A DNA stretch of 64,000 bases, taken from assembly GCF_964656455.1 (NCBI RefSeq), contig NC_135714.1, forward strand, positions 83,845,903 to 83,909,902, given 5' to 3'. Under the pieces are notes generated by a model. It did not search any database. It worked only from the letters and a program-made list of their open reading frames with translations, and was not told the DNA's origin. The position numbers and the translations under genes were made by a program. Below, piece by piece: positions 24,820 to 62,152 of this stretch. The stretch is from Halichoerus grypus. Taxonomy: Eukaryota > Chordata > Mammalia > Carnivora > Phocidae. Positions within the stretch are counted from its first letter, which is position 1. Every line of letters starts with the position of its first letter.

Positions 24820-27122
24820 AGGAACATTGGCTGATTTGCAAATATTGAACCACTCTTGCATCCCAGGAATGAATCCCACTTGATTGTGGTGAATGATTTT
24901 TTAAAATGATTATTGGATTTGGTTTGCTAATATTTTGTTGATGATTTTTGCATCTATGTTTATCAGAGATATTGGCCTATGGTTCTCTTTTTCTGTAGTG
25001 TCTTCATCTGATTTTGGTATCAGGGCAATGCTGGCCTCAGAGATGAATTTGGTTGCTTTCTTTCCTCTTCTACTTTTTTGGAATAATTTGAGAAAAATAG
25101 ATATTAACTCTTTTTTCAGTGTTTGGTAGAATTCCCCTGTGAAGCCATCTGGTCCTGTACTTTCAATTGTTAGAAGTTTTTCAATTGCTGATTCAGTTTC
25201 ATTGCTGGTAACTGGTCTGTTCAAATTTTCTATTTCTTCCTGCTTCAGTTTTGGCAGATTATATGTTTCTAGGAATTTATCCATTTCTTCTAGGTTGTCC
25301 AGTTTGTTGGCATATAATTTTTCATAATATTCTCTTATAATCCTTTGTATTTCACTCTCTTCTGGCCTGCAAAATTCTGCTGAAAAATCCGCTGGTAGTC
25401 ATAGGGTTTCCCTTGAATGTAACTATTTTCTTTTCTCTTGCTGATTTTAAAATTCTCTCAAAAAATAAAATTCTCTATCATTACTTTTTTGCCATTTATT
25501 TACTATGTGTCTTGATGTGGACCTCCTTGGGTTGATTTTGTTGGGGGCTCTCTGTGCCTCCTGGATCTGGATTCCTGTTTCCTTCCCCAGATTCAGGAAG
25601 CTTTCAGCTATTATTTCTTCAAATAAATTTTCTTCCCCCTTTTCTCTCTCTTCTTCTTCTGGGATCCCTATAATATGAATGTTATTAGGCTTGATGATAT
25701 TGCTAAGTGCCCTAACGCTCTTTTCGGTTTTTTTTCTCTCATGTTCAGCTTGATTGCTGTCCATTACACTTTCCTTCAGGTCACTAGTCCATTCTTCTTC
25801 CTCCTGTAGTCTACTATTTATTCCATCTAGTGTATTTTAAATTTCATTTATTGAGTTCTTCATCTCTGGTTGATTCTTTTTTTTTATGTTTTCTATCTCT
25901 TTGTTAAGGGTTTCCCTGAGGTCCTTCACTCTTTTCTCAAGTCCAGTGAGTATCTTTATTACCATTACTATATATTCTCCATCAGGCCTATTATTTATCT
26001 CCATTTCATTTAAGTTTTTGCTGTGATTTTGTCCTGTTCTTTCTTTTGGGACATATTCCTCTGTTTCCTCATTTTGTCTGTCTGTGTCTGTTTCTATGTA
26101 TTAGGAAAGTCAGCTATGTCATCTGCTCTTGACAATAGTGGCCTTATGAAGGAGAGGTTCTGTAGTGCCCTGCAGTGCAATATCCCCTGTTTACCAGAAA
26201 CTCACTTCAGGGATATCTCCTATGAGTGTTGCATGCACCCAGCTGTTGTGACTGAGCTGCTTTTGCCTTCAGTCCGGTTATCAGCAATGGCTCTCTTTGC
26301 CTATTTTGGGCAGGGTTTGGCCTTTGTGTTGTTAGTGGGCCAGTCTGGGGCTGCCTTGGGCTTGAGTCAGACCAGGCATTTGCCGGAGATGCAGTACTAC
26401 TGATGGGGGAAGGGACCTGGAGTGGAGGCAAGGTAGGTAGTGAGTGTTGGCAACATGCTGGTTCCTGCAGGTGGCCTGTGTATTTATGGGGGGAGGATGA
26501 GGGAGGGAAAAGGTGCCCTCCAGCTCTTTTGTTCCTGGAGAAATCTCTCAAAGATCCCTGCCCCTCCAGCACATGCTCTGAGATTAGTAAACAAATCTCC
26601 CTCCTGTGTACCCCAAGCATTTTTCAAACTGCTTCTCTGTTCTGTCTCTGTGAGACTGCTGTGCTATCTTTTGAAGGGTTGGGACTCAGTTTCCTCCTGC
26701 CCTCCCAGCTTTCCAACTGGCCTGCTGATTTTTTAAGTTCCAAATTTTAGGTTTCACTGATTTGAAGAACTTGTGAAATCCGGCCCTCAGGTTTTCAAGG
26801 CCAGTTGGTCTGGGGATTCATCTTCCCAGCGTGGGTCCTCCATGACCGGGGTGCCTGGGGTGGGGTCTGCTTTTCTCCCTTCTTCCTCCGTGGCATCCGT
26901 CCCTCCTGCGGACAGTCCTGTGGGTCCATTTAGCTCCCAGTTGTGTCTCCACCCTTTCTACCCTCTTTGACGTGGCCACCTTTCTACATTTAGCTGTGGA
27001 GAGTCTGTTCTGCCAGTCTTAGGGTCATCTTCTTGGTTCTTTACACTGATGTGGCGGTTATCTAGTTGTATCCATGGTACAAGATGTGCTTAGGGTCCTC
27101 CTACTCTGTCATCTTCCTCAGA
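24820..27122 (-). mobile_element. L1 with complete-looking 5' end, internally deleted (ORF1-ORF2 fusion)
   Basis: On minus it starts near 27122 with an L1 5' UTR (GAAGATGACAGAGTAGGAGG), which runs to about 25850. ORF1 follows: an open frame at 25764-25447 with PNNIHIIGIPEEEEREKGEE and EAQRAPNKINPRRS. Near 25365 the sequence passes directly from the ORF1 C-terminal part to ORF2 just before the reverse transcriptase. There an open frame at 25284-24910 has [16 protein letters not shown] and [11 protein letters not shown]. The ORF2 endonuclease half and the ORF2 end are missing. It has stops and is not active. Confidence 0.75.
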
Positions 27123-28565
27123 AGTCAGTATGTGACTTTTCCTGTCTGGCTTCTTTCACTTAGTGTGTTTTCAAGGTCCATCCACATTGTAGCATGCATC
27201 AGTACTACATTCCTTTTTATGGCCAAATAATATGCCATAATATAAATATACCACAATTTGTTCATTCAACCATTGTTTCCACCTTTGGCTACTGTGAATA
27301 ATGCTGCTATGAACATTCATGTACAAACATTTGTTTGAATTTGTTTTCAATTATTTGGAGTATGTATCTAGGAATGGAATTGCTGGGTCATGTGGTAATT
27401 CTGTGTTTAACTTTTTAAGGAACTGACAACCTGCTTTCCATAGAAGCTGCGTCATCTTACATTACCACCAGCAATGTAAAATGGTTCCAATTTCTCCAAA
27501 TCCTCACAAACACTTATTTTCCGTTAAAAAAAATTATAGCTATCCCAGTGGATAAAAAATGGTATCTTATTGTAGTTTTGATTTGCATTTTTCTAATAAC
27601 TAACGGTGTTGAGCATCTTTTTCATATGTTTGCTGGCCATTTGTAGATCTTTTTCAGAGAAATATTCAAATCCTTTGCCCATTTTTAAATTGGGTTACTT
27701 GTCTTTTTGTTGAGTTTTAAAGATTCTTGATATATTCTGCAAACTAGACCCTTGTCAGATATATGATTGCAAATATTTTCTCCCATTCTGTAGGTTGTCT
27801 TTTCACTTTGATACTGTCTTTGGACATACAGAAGTTTATAATTTTGGTAAGTCCAACTTACCTATTTTTTCTTTCATTGCTTTTACTTTTGGTATCATTT
27901 CTAAGAATTTATTGCTAAATCCAGAGTCATGAAATTTACTCCACTTGAGAGTTTTATGGCTGTAGATCTTACATTTAGGACTTTGATCCATTTTGAGTTA
28001 ATTTTTGCATGTGATGTGAGGTAGAGGTCCAAATTCATTTTTTTTTTTTTTTGCATGTGAATATCCAGTTGTCTTAGAACTAATTGTTGAAGAGACTATT
28101 CACATTGAAAGGTCTTAGCACCCTTGTTGAAAATCAGTTGACCGCAGATGTGTATGGCTTTATTTTTGTATTCTCAGTTCTATTTCATTGGTCTGTATGT
28201 TTATCTGTATGCTACATACTCTTAAATACTGTAACTTTGCAGTAAATTTCGAAACAGGAAGTATGAGTCCTCAAACTTTGTTCTTCAAGAAAGATTGTTT
28301 GGTTCTTTGTGCTCTTTTGCAATTCTCTATGAATTTTAAAATCATCGATTTCTGAAAAAACAGTCATTAGGATTTTGATAGGGACTGCATTGAATATGTA
28401 GATTGCTTTGAGGATCATTGCCATCTTCACAATAATAAATCTAATCCACAAACACAAGATGTCTTTCCATTTATTTAGGACTTCTTTCAGAAATGTTTTG
28501 CAGTTTTCAGTGTACAAGTTTTACACTTCCTTGGTTATTCCTATTTTATTCTTTTTGATGTTATT

Positions 28566-28957
28566 TTAGTTTTTTTTTTAATTTTTTTATTGTTATGTTA
28601 ATCCCCATACATTACATCATTAGTTTTAGATATAGTGTTCCATGATTCATTGTTTGTGCATAACACCCAGTGCTCCATGCAGAACGTGCCCTCCTCAATA
28701 CCCATCACCAGGCTAACCCATCCTCCCACCCCCCTCCCCTCTAGAACCCTCAGTTTGTTTTTCAGAGTCCATTGTCTCTCATGGTTCTTCTCCCCCTCCG
28801 ATTTCCCCCCCTTCATTCTTCCCCTCCTGCTACGTTCTTCTTCTTCTTTTTTTCTTTCTTAACATATATTGCATTATTTGTTTCAGAGGTACAGATCTGA
28901 GATTCAACAGTCTTGCACAATTCACAGCGCTTACCAGAACACATACCCTCCCCAGTG
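28566..28957 (-). mobile_element. Carnivore L1 3' end, antisense
   Basis: T-rich start (the A tail of the element), then TTAATCCCCATACATTACATC, the ATAACACCCAGTGCTCCATG form and AGAGTCCATTGTCTCTCATG. This is the same 3' UTR family as at 16358, on the opposite strand. Confidence 0.75.
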
Positions 28958-29108
28958 TCAGAGAGGGAACACAAGCAGGGGGAGTGGGAGAGGAAGAAGC
29001 AGGCTTCCTGCCTAGCAGGGAGCCCGATGCAGGGCTCGATCCCAGGATGCTGAGACCATGACCTGAGCCAAAGGCAGACTCTTAACGACTGAGCCACCCA
29101 GGCGCCCC
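28958..29108 (-). mobile_element. Carnivore SINE, lacking its A tail
   Basis: Antisense copy from the CT-rich middle to the GGCGCCCC head, lying directly against the L1 end. The AAATAAA tail part is absent. Confidence 0.85.
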
Positions 29109-29507
29109 TGGAATTTTTTTTTTAAATTACATTTTCAGATTGTTCATTGCTAGTTATAGAACTACAACCAATTGATTTTTGTGATATCTGTACCCTGCAA
29201 TTATGCTGAATTCCATTTTTAGCTCTAGTAATTTTTAAAATTGTTATCCTTTAGGATTTTCTGTATCATGTCATCTGTGAATGTATAGTTTTACTTCTTT
29301 CTTTACAATTTTTGATGACCTGATAATTTTAATATCTGAAATTTTTGCAGGTCACATGGCTCCCATTCATGGTGCTATATTCCTTTGTATATATTTTTTT
29401 CTTTCTGATATGTACCTGTGAGCTATCACTGAGTCCCTGCAGAGTGTTTGCTTCTGCCAGTACCTGGCTGCTCTGATTTGGAACTATTTTAAAAATTCAG
29501 TCTTCTT

Positions 29508-29755
29508 GGGGCACCTGGGTGGCTCAGTCATTAAGCGTCTGACTTCGGCTCAGGTCATGATCCCAGGGTTCTGGAATCAAGCCCCGCATCAGGCTCCCTG
29601 CTCCGTGGGGAGCCTGCTTCTCCCTCTCCCTCTGCTTGTGTTCCATCTCGCTGTGTCTCTCTCTGTCAAATAAATGAATAAAATCTTTAAAAAGATTAAA
29701 TCTTCCCTCTCGCTGTGTCTCTGTCAAATAAATGAATAAAATCTTAAAAAAAATC
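29508..29755 (+). mobile_element. Carnivore SINE with duplicated 3' tail
   Basis: Complete head and body. After the first AAATAAATGAATAAAATC tail, a second copy of the CTCGCTGTGTCTCTGTCAAAT end follows at about 29708. Confidence 0.9.
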
Positions 29756-29803
29756 AAATCTTTTTTTAAAATATTTTTTAGAAATAAATATATATATATA
29801 TAT

Positions 29804-29991
29804 TTTAAGATTTTATTCATTTATTTGACAGAGACACAGCGAGAGAGAGAACACAAGCAGGGGGAGTGGGAGAGGGAGAAGCGGGCTTCCCGCTGCGCAG
29901 GGAGCCCGATGCGGGACTTGATCCCGGGACTCTGAGATCATGACCTGAGCCGAAGGCAGACGCTTAAGGACTGAGCCACCCAGGCGCCCCT
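29804..29991 (-). mobile_element. Carnivore SINE, inverted relative to its neighbour
   Basis: Antisense full copy from TTTTAAGATTTTATTC to GGCGCCCC, tail-to-tail with the SINE ending at 29755 across about 50 AT-rich bases. Confidence 0.92.
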
Positions 29992-30401
29992 AAATCTACT
30001 TTCTAAAAAGATATTTTGCTTGAGTTTTCTGGGACCACCTAAGTAGTAAGATTTAGGGCTGCAAATCTTCACAAAGGCCTATCACTGCAGATTCTGAGAA
30101 AATATTCTCCTGCCACAGAGCACCAATGTTCAAGAGATGCAGACTCCTCACTGTACAATACTATTAGGGAGGGACTTCTCTCACTTGACACCACTCTTTG
30201 GATGCATTCTGGGCTTCGCCAGGGTCACAAAAATTACAGTTCACTTGGTTTTTCAAGTGTTTTTGAGGTGAAAGTTGGGTTTCTGGTTATATTCTGCTTT
30301 CTTTTTGGGCTCCTGGCTTCAATTTGTTTTTGGCTTGTGAGTACTCCATTCTTGACTGATTGTAGACACATTATAAAAAAAAATGTTTTTCCCAGGATCT
30401 T

Positions 30402-30600
30402 TTTTTTTTTTAAAGATTTTATTTATTTATTTGACAGAGAGAGACATAGTGAGAGCAGGAACACAAGCAGGGGGAGTGGGAGAGGGAGAAGCGGGCTTCC
30501 CGCGGAGCAGGGAGCCCGATGTGGGACTCGATCCCAGGACCCTGGGATCATGACCTGAGCCGAAGGCAGATGCTTAACAACTGAGCCACCCAGGCGCCCC
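30402..30600 (-). mobile_element. Carnivore SINE with about 12-bp TSD
   Basis: Antisense full copy. Flanks CCCAGGATCTTT (30391) and CTCAGGATCTTT (30604) form the duplication with one mismatch. Confidence 0.92.
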
Positions 30601-30744
30601 TTTCTCAGGATCTTTAGTTGCTTTTTTACAGGAGAGTTGGTCAGCATAATCATCCATACTAATGGAAACTGAACTGTCCATCTACTGACTGTGATGCTAT
30701 TTTTCTTACAGTAGTCAGTGAGTAAAGAAGCTTCCATTCATTAC

Positions 30745-31142
30745 ATCAGTCCCCCTTATCTGTGGAGGGTATGTTTCAAGACCTCCAGTGAATGCCTCAA
30801 ACTGCTGAAAGTATTGAACCTCTATATACTATATATTTTCCTATACATACATACCTATGATAAAGTTTAATTTATAAATTAGGTACAGTAAGATTAAGAA
30901 AAATAAATTATAACATATACTGTTATAACTGTATAAGAAAAGTTACGTGGTCTCTCAAAATATCTTGCTGTACTGTGCTCACCCTTCTTGTGATATAAGA
31001 GGATAAAATGCCTGCGTGATGGGATTAAGTGAGGTAAATGTGACATACTTAGGCTACTATTGACCTCCTGATGATGTAACAGGATGATCTGATTCTGGAC
31101 CACAGTTGACGAGTAACTAAGACTGTGGGTAAGGGAGAACTA
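30745..31142 (+). repeat. Tigger-like (TcMar) non-autonomous DNA transposon
   Basis: Starts CAGTCCCCCTTATCTGTGG and ends in roughly inverted GGGTAAGGGAGAACTAC. The interior CTATACATACATACCTATGA and TGTACTGTGCTCACCCTTC match a widespread mammalian Tigger-type repeat. The exact subfamily is not certain. Confidence 0.6.
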
Positions 31143-31239
31143 CTTTTCTATAGTATATTGTAGGGTTTTTTTTTTTTGCACTTTTGGAGTTAAAAATATA
31201 GCAAGGAATATTTTTGGTAAAGTCCGCCGTTTAGACTTT

Positions 31240-31960
31240 AAATATTTGGCCACCTAACAATGTGCCTGGCAGTCATCTAGTCATTGAGGAATATAGCAGA
31301 ACAAAACAGACAAAATCCCTAACAGCTTACGTTCTGGGATAGGGTTGAAGAAGAAACAATAAATATTACATGCAAGGTGGATAATATTGAATATGCATGG
31401 CACACTTTACAATGGCAGGGTTGTTGGTATTTCATGTGGAATAGTTGAGAAAAACCACTCTAATTCAAGTTTGACATTTGAACACTTATAGGGAACAGGA
31501 AGCCGTATGGCATCTGAGATAATTCCAGGCAAAGGGAAGAACAAGGGCAGACATCTTAAGATGAAAATCCTGCATGTTCAAGTCTCACCAGAGGCCTGTG
31601 TGACTGAGCTGAGGGAGCTGGGGAGTGGTGGAGCAGAGTATGCTAAAGAAGCAGAGGTGGTGGGAAAAGTCATTACAGCTTGTAGTTCACCTTAGTAATT
31701 CTGGTTTTACTCTGAATGAGATGGGAAACGGTTAGGTTTGCAGTGAGGACATGTAATGTGGCTTAAAAGGATTATTCTGGGTGTCGTGTGTGGGACAGAC
31801 TGCTGCAAAGTAAAAAGCGGGAGGACCACTGAGGAGGCTATTGCAATAATCCAAGAGGTGATGGAGCTTTCTACCATGGTGGCAGCAGTAAATACAGGGA
31901 ATAAGTAGATTGAGTAAAAATTAAAAGTGGAACTGAAAAAAAAACAAAAACAAAAAACTG
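31240..31960. repeat. Ancient interspersed repeat, family uncertain
   Basis: GGAGGCTATTGCAATAATCC, AATGAGATGGGAAACGG and the preceding AAAGGGAAGAACAAGGGCAG follow the order of a common ancient mammalian repeat, possibly L2-related. Confidence 0.35.
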
Positions 31961-33214
31961 AGAGGACTGCTGTTTAATTTGGAAGTGTGAGAAATCAAGG
32001 CTGATGCCTAGGCTTTGGGCCAGTGCAACTCAAAGAAATGTTTACACTTACTGAGCCCAAAAAGAGGTAGGGGTGTGTGCATCTGTGTAGAAATCAAGGT
32101 TTTAGACACTTTTAAAAGGGTAGCTTTTAGGTAGCCAGGTGGATAATGAGTAAGGAGCTATACAGTTTAGAAGAGATAGCTGGGAGGTCAGCAAATGACA
32201 ATGGTTAACTATGTTCTCTTAAGCAACCAGGGCACGAAACTCCAGTTGTTTGGTCTTGACACTATTCAAATTTAATATACCAACAAGGTACTGAGTTATT
32301 TAAGAGGCTCACACAATAGTATGCACAATGAAAATGAATTCATAAAACCATTTTCAGTACAGGAAAACTTTTGAGGGCTCTTAAAATTTTTTAAATTTCA
32401 TCCAGAAATAGTGCACAATTTGGATAACTGACAATGGGATCTTAACTAAAATTCCATGTAAAAGAGCAATTACTAGAAATAGTGTGCCAGAGTTAAAATT
32501 CATAAAAAATTCTCCAAAATGAGGCAAGAAAATATGAGTTATAGCGTAGCAGGAAAGAATGCAAAATTCTCATTACTGGAGACCTAAAGAAAACAATCTT
32601 CCTAGCCTTTCTAGAACAGTTCTTTTACACAGCTCTTCCATAACTTTTTGGGGCATTGGGGGTGCAGAGGTGGTCATGCTTTTAAATCCTGTTTCCAAAT
32701 ACCTTTACAATTTATATTACATTGGGGATGTTGAAAGCTTTAATAGCTACTTTTGAGTATGTTCAATATATGCTAAAACCAGTGAACACTGCAAACACCC
32801 TAAACATGAAATTTTACCCTTTCACTAACCTCCCCCCCCAAAAAACTACTAAGCCATTTTAGGCCACAGGAGACCAGTGTTCAAATCCTTGCTCAGCTTT
32901 TCAACCAACACTTGGCCGACTTTTGTACCTGGTTACTCTTTAAATACTACTTGGCCATTGGTTGAATTATATATACACAAATAAAGCTAAATGTTATAAA
33001 TCTGAAGGTCACTGGGTTAGACAAATTAATTGTAGGATGTTAAGTAAATGTGTAAAACCACCTACATTATACTTCAAAGTGCTATAAATTTGTCAGATAT
33101 AAAGTGGAAATGTAGTATTTGGGCATCCAACAGAAGTTCTCTTATCCCTATGAAACAGCAAGAGGTGTCCAATAACTAGCTATAGGGCAAAGACTGCTGC
33201 TGTGGGGTTAGAGC

Positions 33215-33375
33215 TAGATTTCAGAATCACCTGGATGGCTTTTTAGAACAGAGCACTGGGTTTCTCAAATTTTCTCAATCAGTAAACCTGGAGTGTGGTC
33301 TGATAATTTCCATTTTAAAGAACTTCCCAAATGATACTGATTACTAGAGTCTTGGAACCACACTTTGAGAACTAG
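33215..33375. repeat. MER5-type hAT MITE
   Basis: TTTCAGAATCACCTGGATGG at one side and CCACACTTTGAGAACTAG at the other match the two ends of a MER5-like element. Confidence 0.6.
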
Positions 33376-34399
33376 TCTTAATTCTTTACAGACCAGTTTT
33401 ATAACTGCTATTTTAAGAGGTTCAAAATAGAACTCACACACAGTATTAAAGTGTGGATTTCATGTTAGCTGGAATTACTGAGACCAAAGTGTCTTTAAAC
33501 ACAGACTTTAATGGTAACAATTCCTTTAAGCTCAATTAACCTTAGCTATTACAAGTGTTAAGCAGATGTCACTATTAAGACAATATTCAGTGACTTGTAC
33601 TGGTTTCCTCATAAAATAGAAGACAAATTCACTTAAAAGTGTAATCAACAATCATTTAACAGTTTTGTTATGCCAACACAAAACACGGCTAATTTGAGTT
33701 ACCTCCAAAATCACTAACACAGCATGATCAGTAACTGAAGCATATTTTAACTAAGCCATTAAAAAAAAAAAAAGTGAGTGTTTCACTACCCCTGAGACCA
33801 CTAGTTAACTGTGGTTCATACTTTTAAAAAATTGTGAGTACACCCACACAAGAAAGCAAACTAACAAGCTTTTTAAAAAATCTGGTATCACATTGCAAAC
33901 TTGCCCAGGAAAAAGGAGTCACTTAAAATATAATTTACCATTAACAGGTCAGATGGACTATACTTCTCATAGATTGAGAAACTCAGTATTAAAAATTTGA
34001 CTTTATGCATGAAAAGATCTAGGAAATATGTAAGAACCAAAATCAGTTTTTAATCTTCTAATATGCATCCAGTCCTACACACGGCACTAGTAATGTATAT
34101 GGGGAAAAAGGGCAAATTCTTGGATTCTTTTGAAGGTTTCATTGGAGATGATCTCAAGTCCGGTGTCCATACATTCAAAAATGTTGGTTTTCCAGGTACT
34201 TTACTGTTCTCTTAAACCTGGAGAAGCCATTATGGCTTATTCCCTTAGAAGTGACGTAAGAAATGTTGTAGAAAGCATCAAAGATACAGAGAACTGGACA
34301 CATCTAGTAATTATTATGACAATCAATGGTTTAAGTCATCTCTATGAATACGTAAGGTTGTCTACGGCTAAAAGAAAAAATCAGCTTGAAAGTTATTTA

Positions 34400-36541
34400 G
34401 GAGTTCAGAAGCTCTGACAAACTGTTTATTCACAGCTGGCTTTCAGTGATATGCCTACTAAAGCTATTACTTTGAGAGTATAGAATCAGAAGTAATTATT
34501 TTGAAAACAGAGCAAAAGAACAGTATTTCTTACCTTATGGAGCAGTAGGCTACTAATTTTTCATTTGTAATTTGAATCCAAAATAGCTTTAACAGTATGA
34601 CATCTACCTTTAAGGAGTAATTTTTTAAGTAAAAGATGAAATGAAAAAAATTCACTCGTTGGAAAATTGTATAGCTGGGTTGATATTTCTCAATGAAATG
34701 CTTAAATTACAGAATTAACAAAGTCAGAACATCTTCGGAAGGCATGCATTTCACTTGCAGTTTAGAGAAAAACCTTAAGTCAATAAACCATGTCCAAACT
34801 ACGTATTAAAATGTTTATAAAAAAAAATCAAGCTTTAACATTTATTTTATATCTAGCTTTCCACATCTGTGTGCAGACAAGGAGTAAGATTGCACATAAA
34901 TGTAAGCAGTGCAAAAATGTGGAAGTGGAGAAAAGTCACAGATGTGCTAGAAATCAAATACAAGATTTTAAGAAAGCAATGGACAAATCAAAATAGGAAA
35001 AAAGTGAAACTATAGGGTCAGGATTAGGAAGGGTGAAGAATGATAATGCCCTTGTTACTACAGAAGTTAAATTAGTGGCACAGATAGCACTTGTCAAACA
35101 AAAAATAATCCAATAGCATTGACTTTTATTCATTCATGTTAAGTCACCTGAAATGATATTTGTTGCATTTAAATGCTCATTAATGTAAATGGCTGAACAA
35201 ATCCATTTCAATGGATATTCAATATCCCACATAGTTAAGTCACTTCAACACAGCCTCATGACAACTCCCACACCAAAACAGTACTTTATTTTGTAAATTT
35301 TGACCCATTATTACTCCCATGTTATGGTTTTTTCAGCTGTCAAGTGTACAAGGTGAAGAAAAAAATTTAGTTAGATGGGGGTTGCACCTGGAAAATAAAT
35401 TTCTTCAACTCCATATACATGTTTCAAAACTGCTGGGTCCCAAGTCCATCTATGAACTCCAGGGCTGCCAGTATCACGTGCAGCATACTAAAGCTACACT
35501 ATCCGAATAGCTTATTAATTCTGCATAAATCAGGTCAATCAATGTGTCAACCTGTAACAGACTGTGCACTTTTAACTGAACATGGCAAAATATTCACTCT
35601 TTTGAACTTTACATCATCATTTGATGTCAAACAATGAAGCAAATCCCAACAGTATATACAAAAACAGCTTTGCATTTACAAAAGATTGTTTCCCATACTG
35701 ATTAATTCAGGCAGCTAACTCATTGGTTTATGCAACTTTATTGAAGAAAAATAAATCAATTACTAGCAGAGCTATTAGTTGATCACTCATCCATTGACAA
35801 CTTGCATCATTTATTCAGTGCTATATTAAACAGTGTATTGGAAGATAGATTAACTAATAGCTCCAAGCCTCCTAACAATTTAAATGAGAATTACAAAATG
35901 TTTGAGACCCTATTTTGGAATACAAAGGGTGTTTGACTTCCAATTTCCATTCTCTGTAGAACAAGAACAGGTCATTCCTTTATTGACATGCATAAAATAC
36001 ATCACATTTTCTGTTCTGCTGATGCTATAAATTCAATACCAATTCTCCAGCCACATCAGTTATGAGCATAAAGTATATCATGTAACCTCAAATCTCTAAC
36101 AGTGGAAGGCTTAAAAAAAGACTGGATGCTAGAATAATGCTGCTTCCTTTGATGTGACAACTGAGCATCCATCTCCCTCCCCCTCAGATGATTTCTTCAG
36201 CATGTTAGAGCAGTGAGGAATGGTTTTAGTCTCATAACCAAGTTAGAGTGAAGACATTGGCCACATAATACACATGCTCCATTTTTAAAAAAATTCTGAA
36301 TCTTGGGCAACTGTTCTCTTGTAACTACTTTACAGTTTCTAAAAGCAGTTATTGTCCAAAGCTGGAAGAACTTAAGTCTTCTCAGATGAGCATGTGAATG
36401 AATGGAGGGAGGTAAACAAAAAATAAAATTAAAAAAGATGAGGTCTGATAGGGGAGCAGCCGGATAAGAAAATCAAAAAAGGAACAGTAATTTAAAGTTT
36501 ATTCCAGCTATAATGCAGGTTATTCTGACTTTAAGGTAGCA
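34400..36541 (-). other. UBE2D3: Probable UBE2D3 3' UTR (far end uncertain)
   Basis: Follows the stop codon directly, with no intron signal noted. No young SINE or L1 lies in it. Several AATAAA signals occur on the minus strand (TTTATT on plus), for example at 35738, 35285, 35125 and 34425. The 34425 signal would give about 2.1 kb of 3' UTR, which I judge plausible for this gene. Which site is used cannot be told from sequence alone. Confidence 0.5.

Positions 36542-62152
<25,611 letters not shown>

Larger units (their letters stand above)
24240..29400 (-). mobile_element. Old L1 3' region, antisense, split by later insertions
   Basis: Pieces at about 24240-24540, 27125-28565 and 29110-29400 read as antisense L1 3' UTR and ORF2 end: AGGTAACCACTTTTCTG, AAGGTCCATCCACATTGTAG, GGAATTGCTGGGTCATGTGG, GACCCTTGTCAGATATATG, TTTTGAGTTAATTTTTGC. 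They may belong to one original copy, broken by the L1 at about 24820-27122 and the L1/SINE block at 28566-29108. Confidence 0.65.
13600..34400. other. MANBA-UBE2D3 intergenic region, retroelement-rich
   Basis: No gene recognised. Most of 14.7-31 kb is nested LINE, SINE and ERV sequence listed separately. The remaining pieces (13600-14280, 14900-15580, 23060-23520, 23610-24240, 24540-24820, 31960-33200, 33380-34400) show no coding pattern I can support. Confidence 0.75.
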
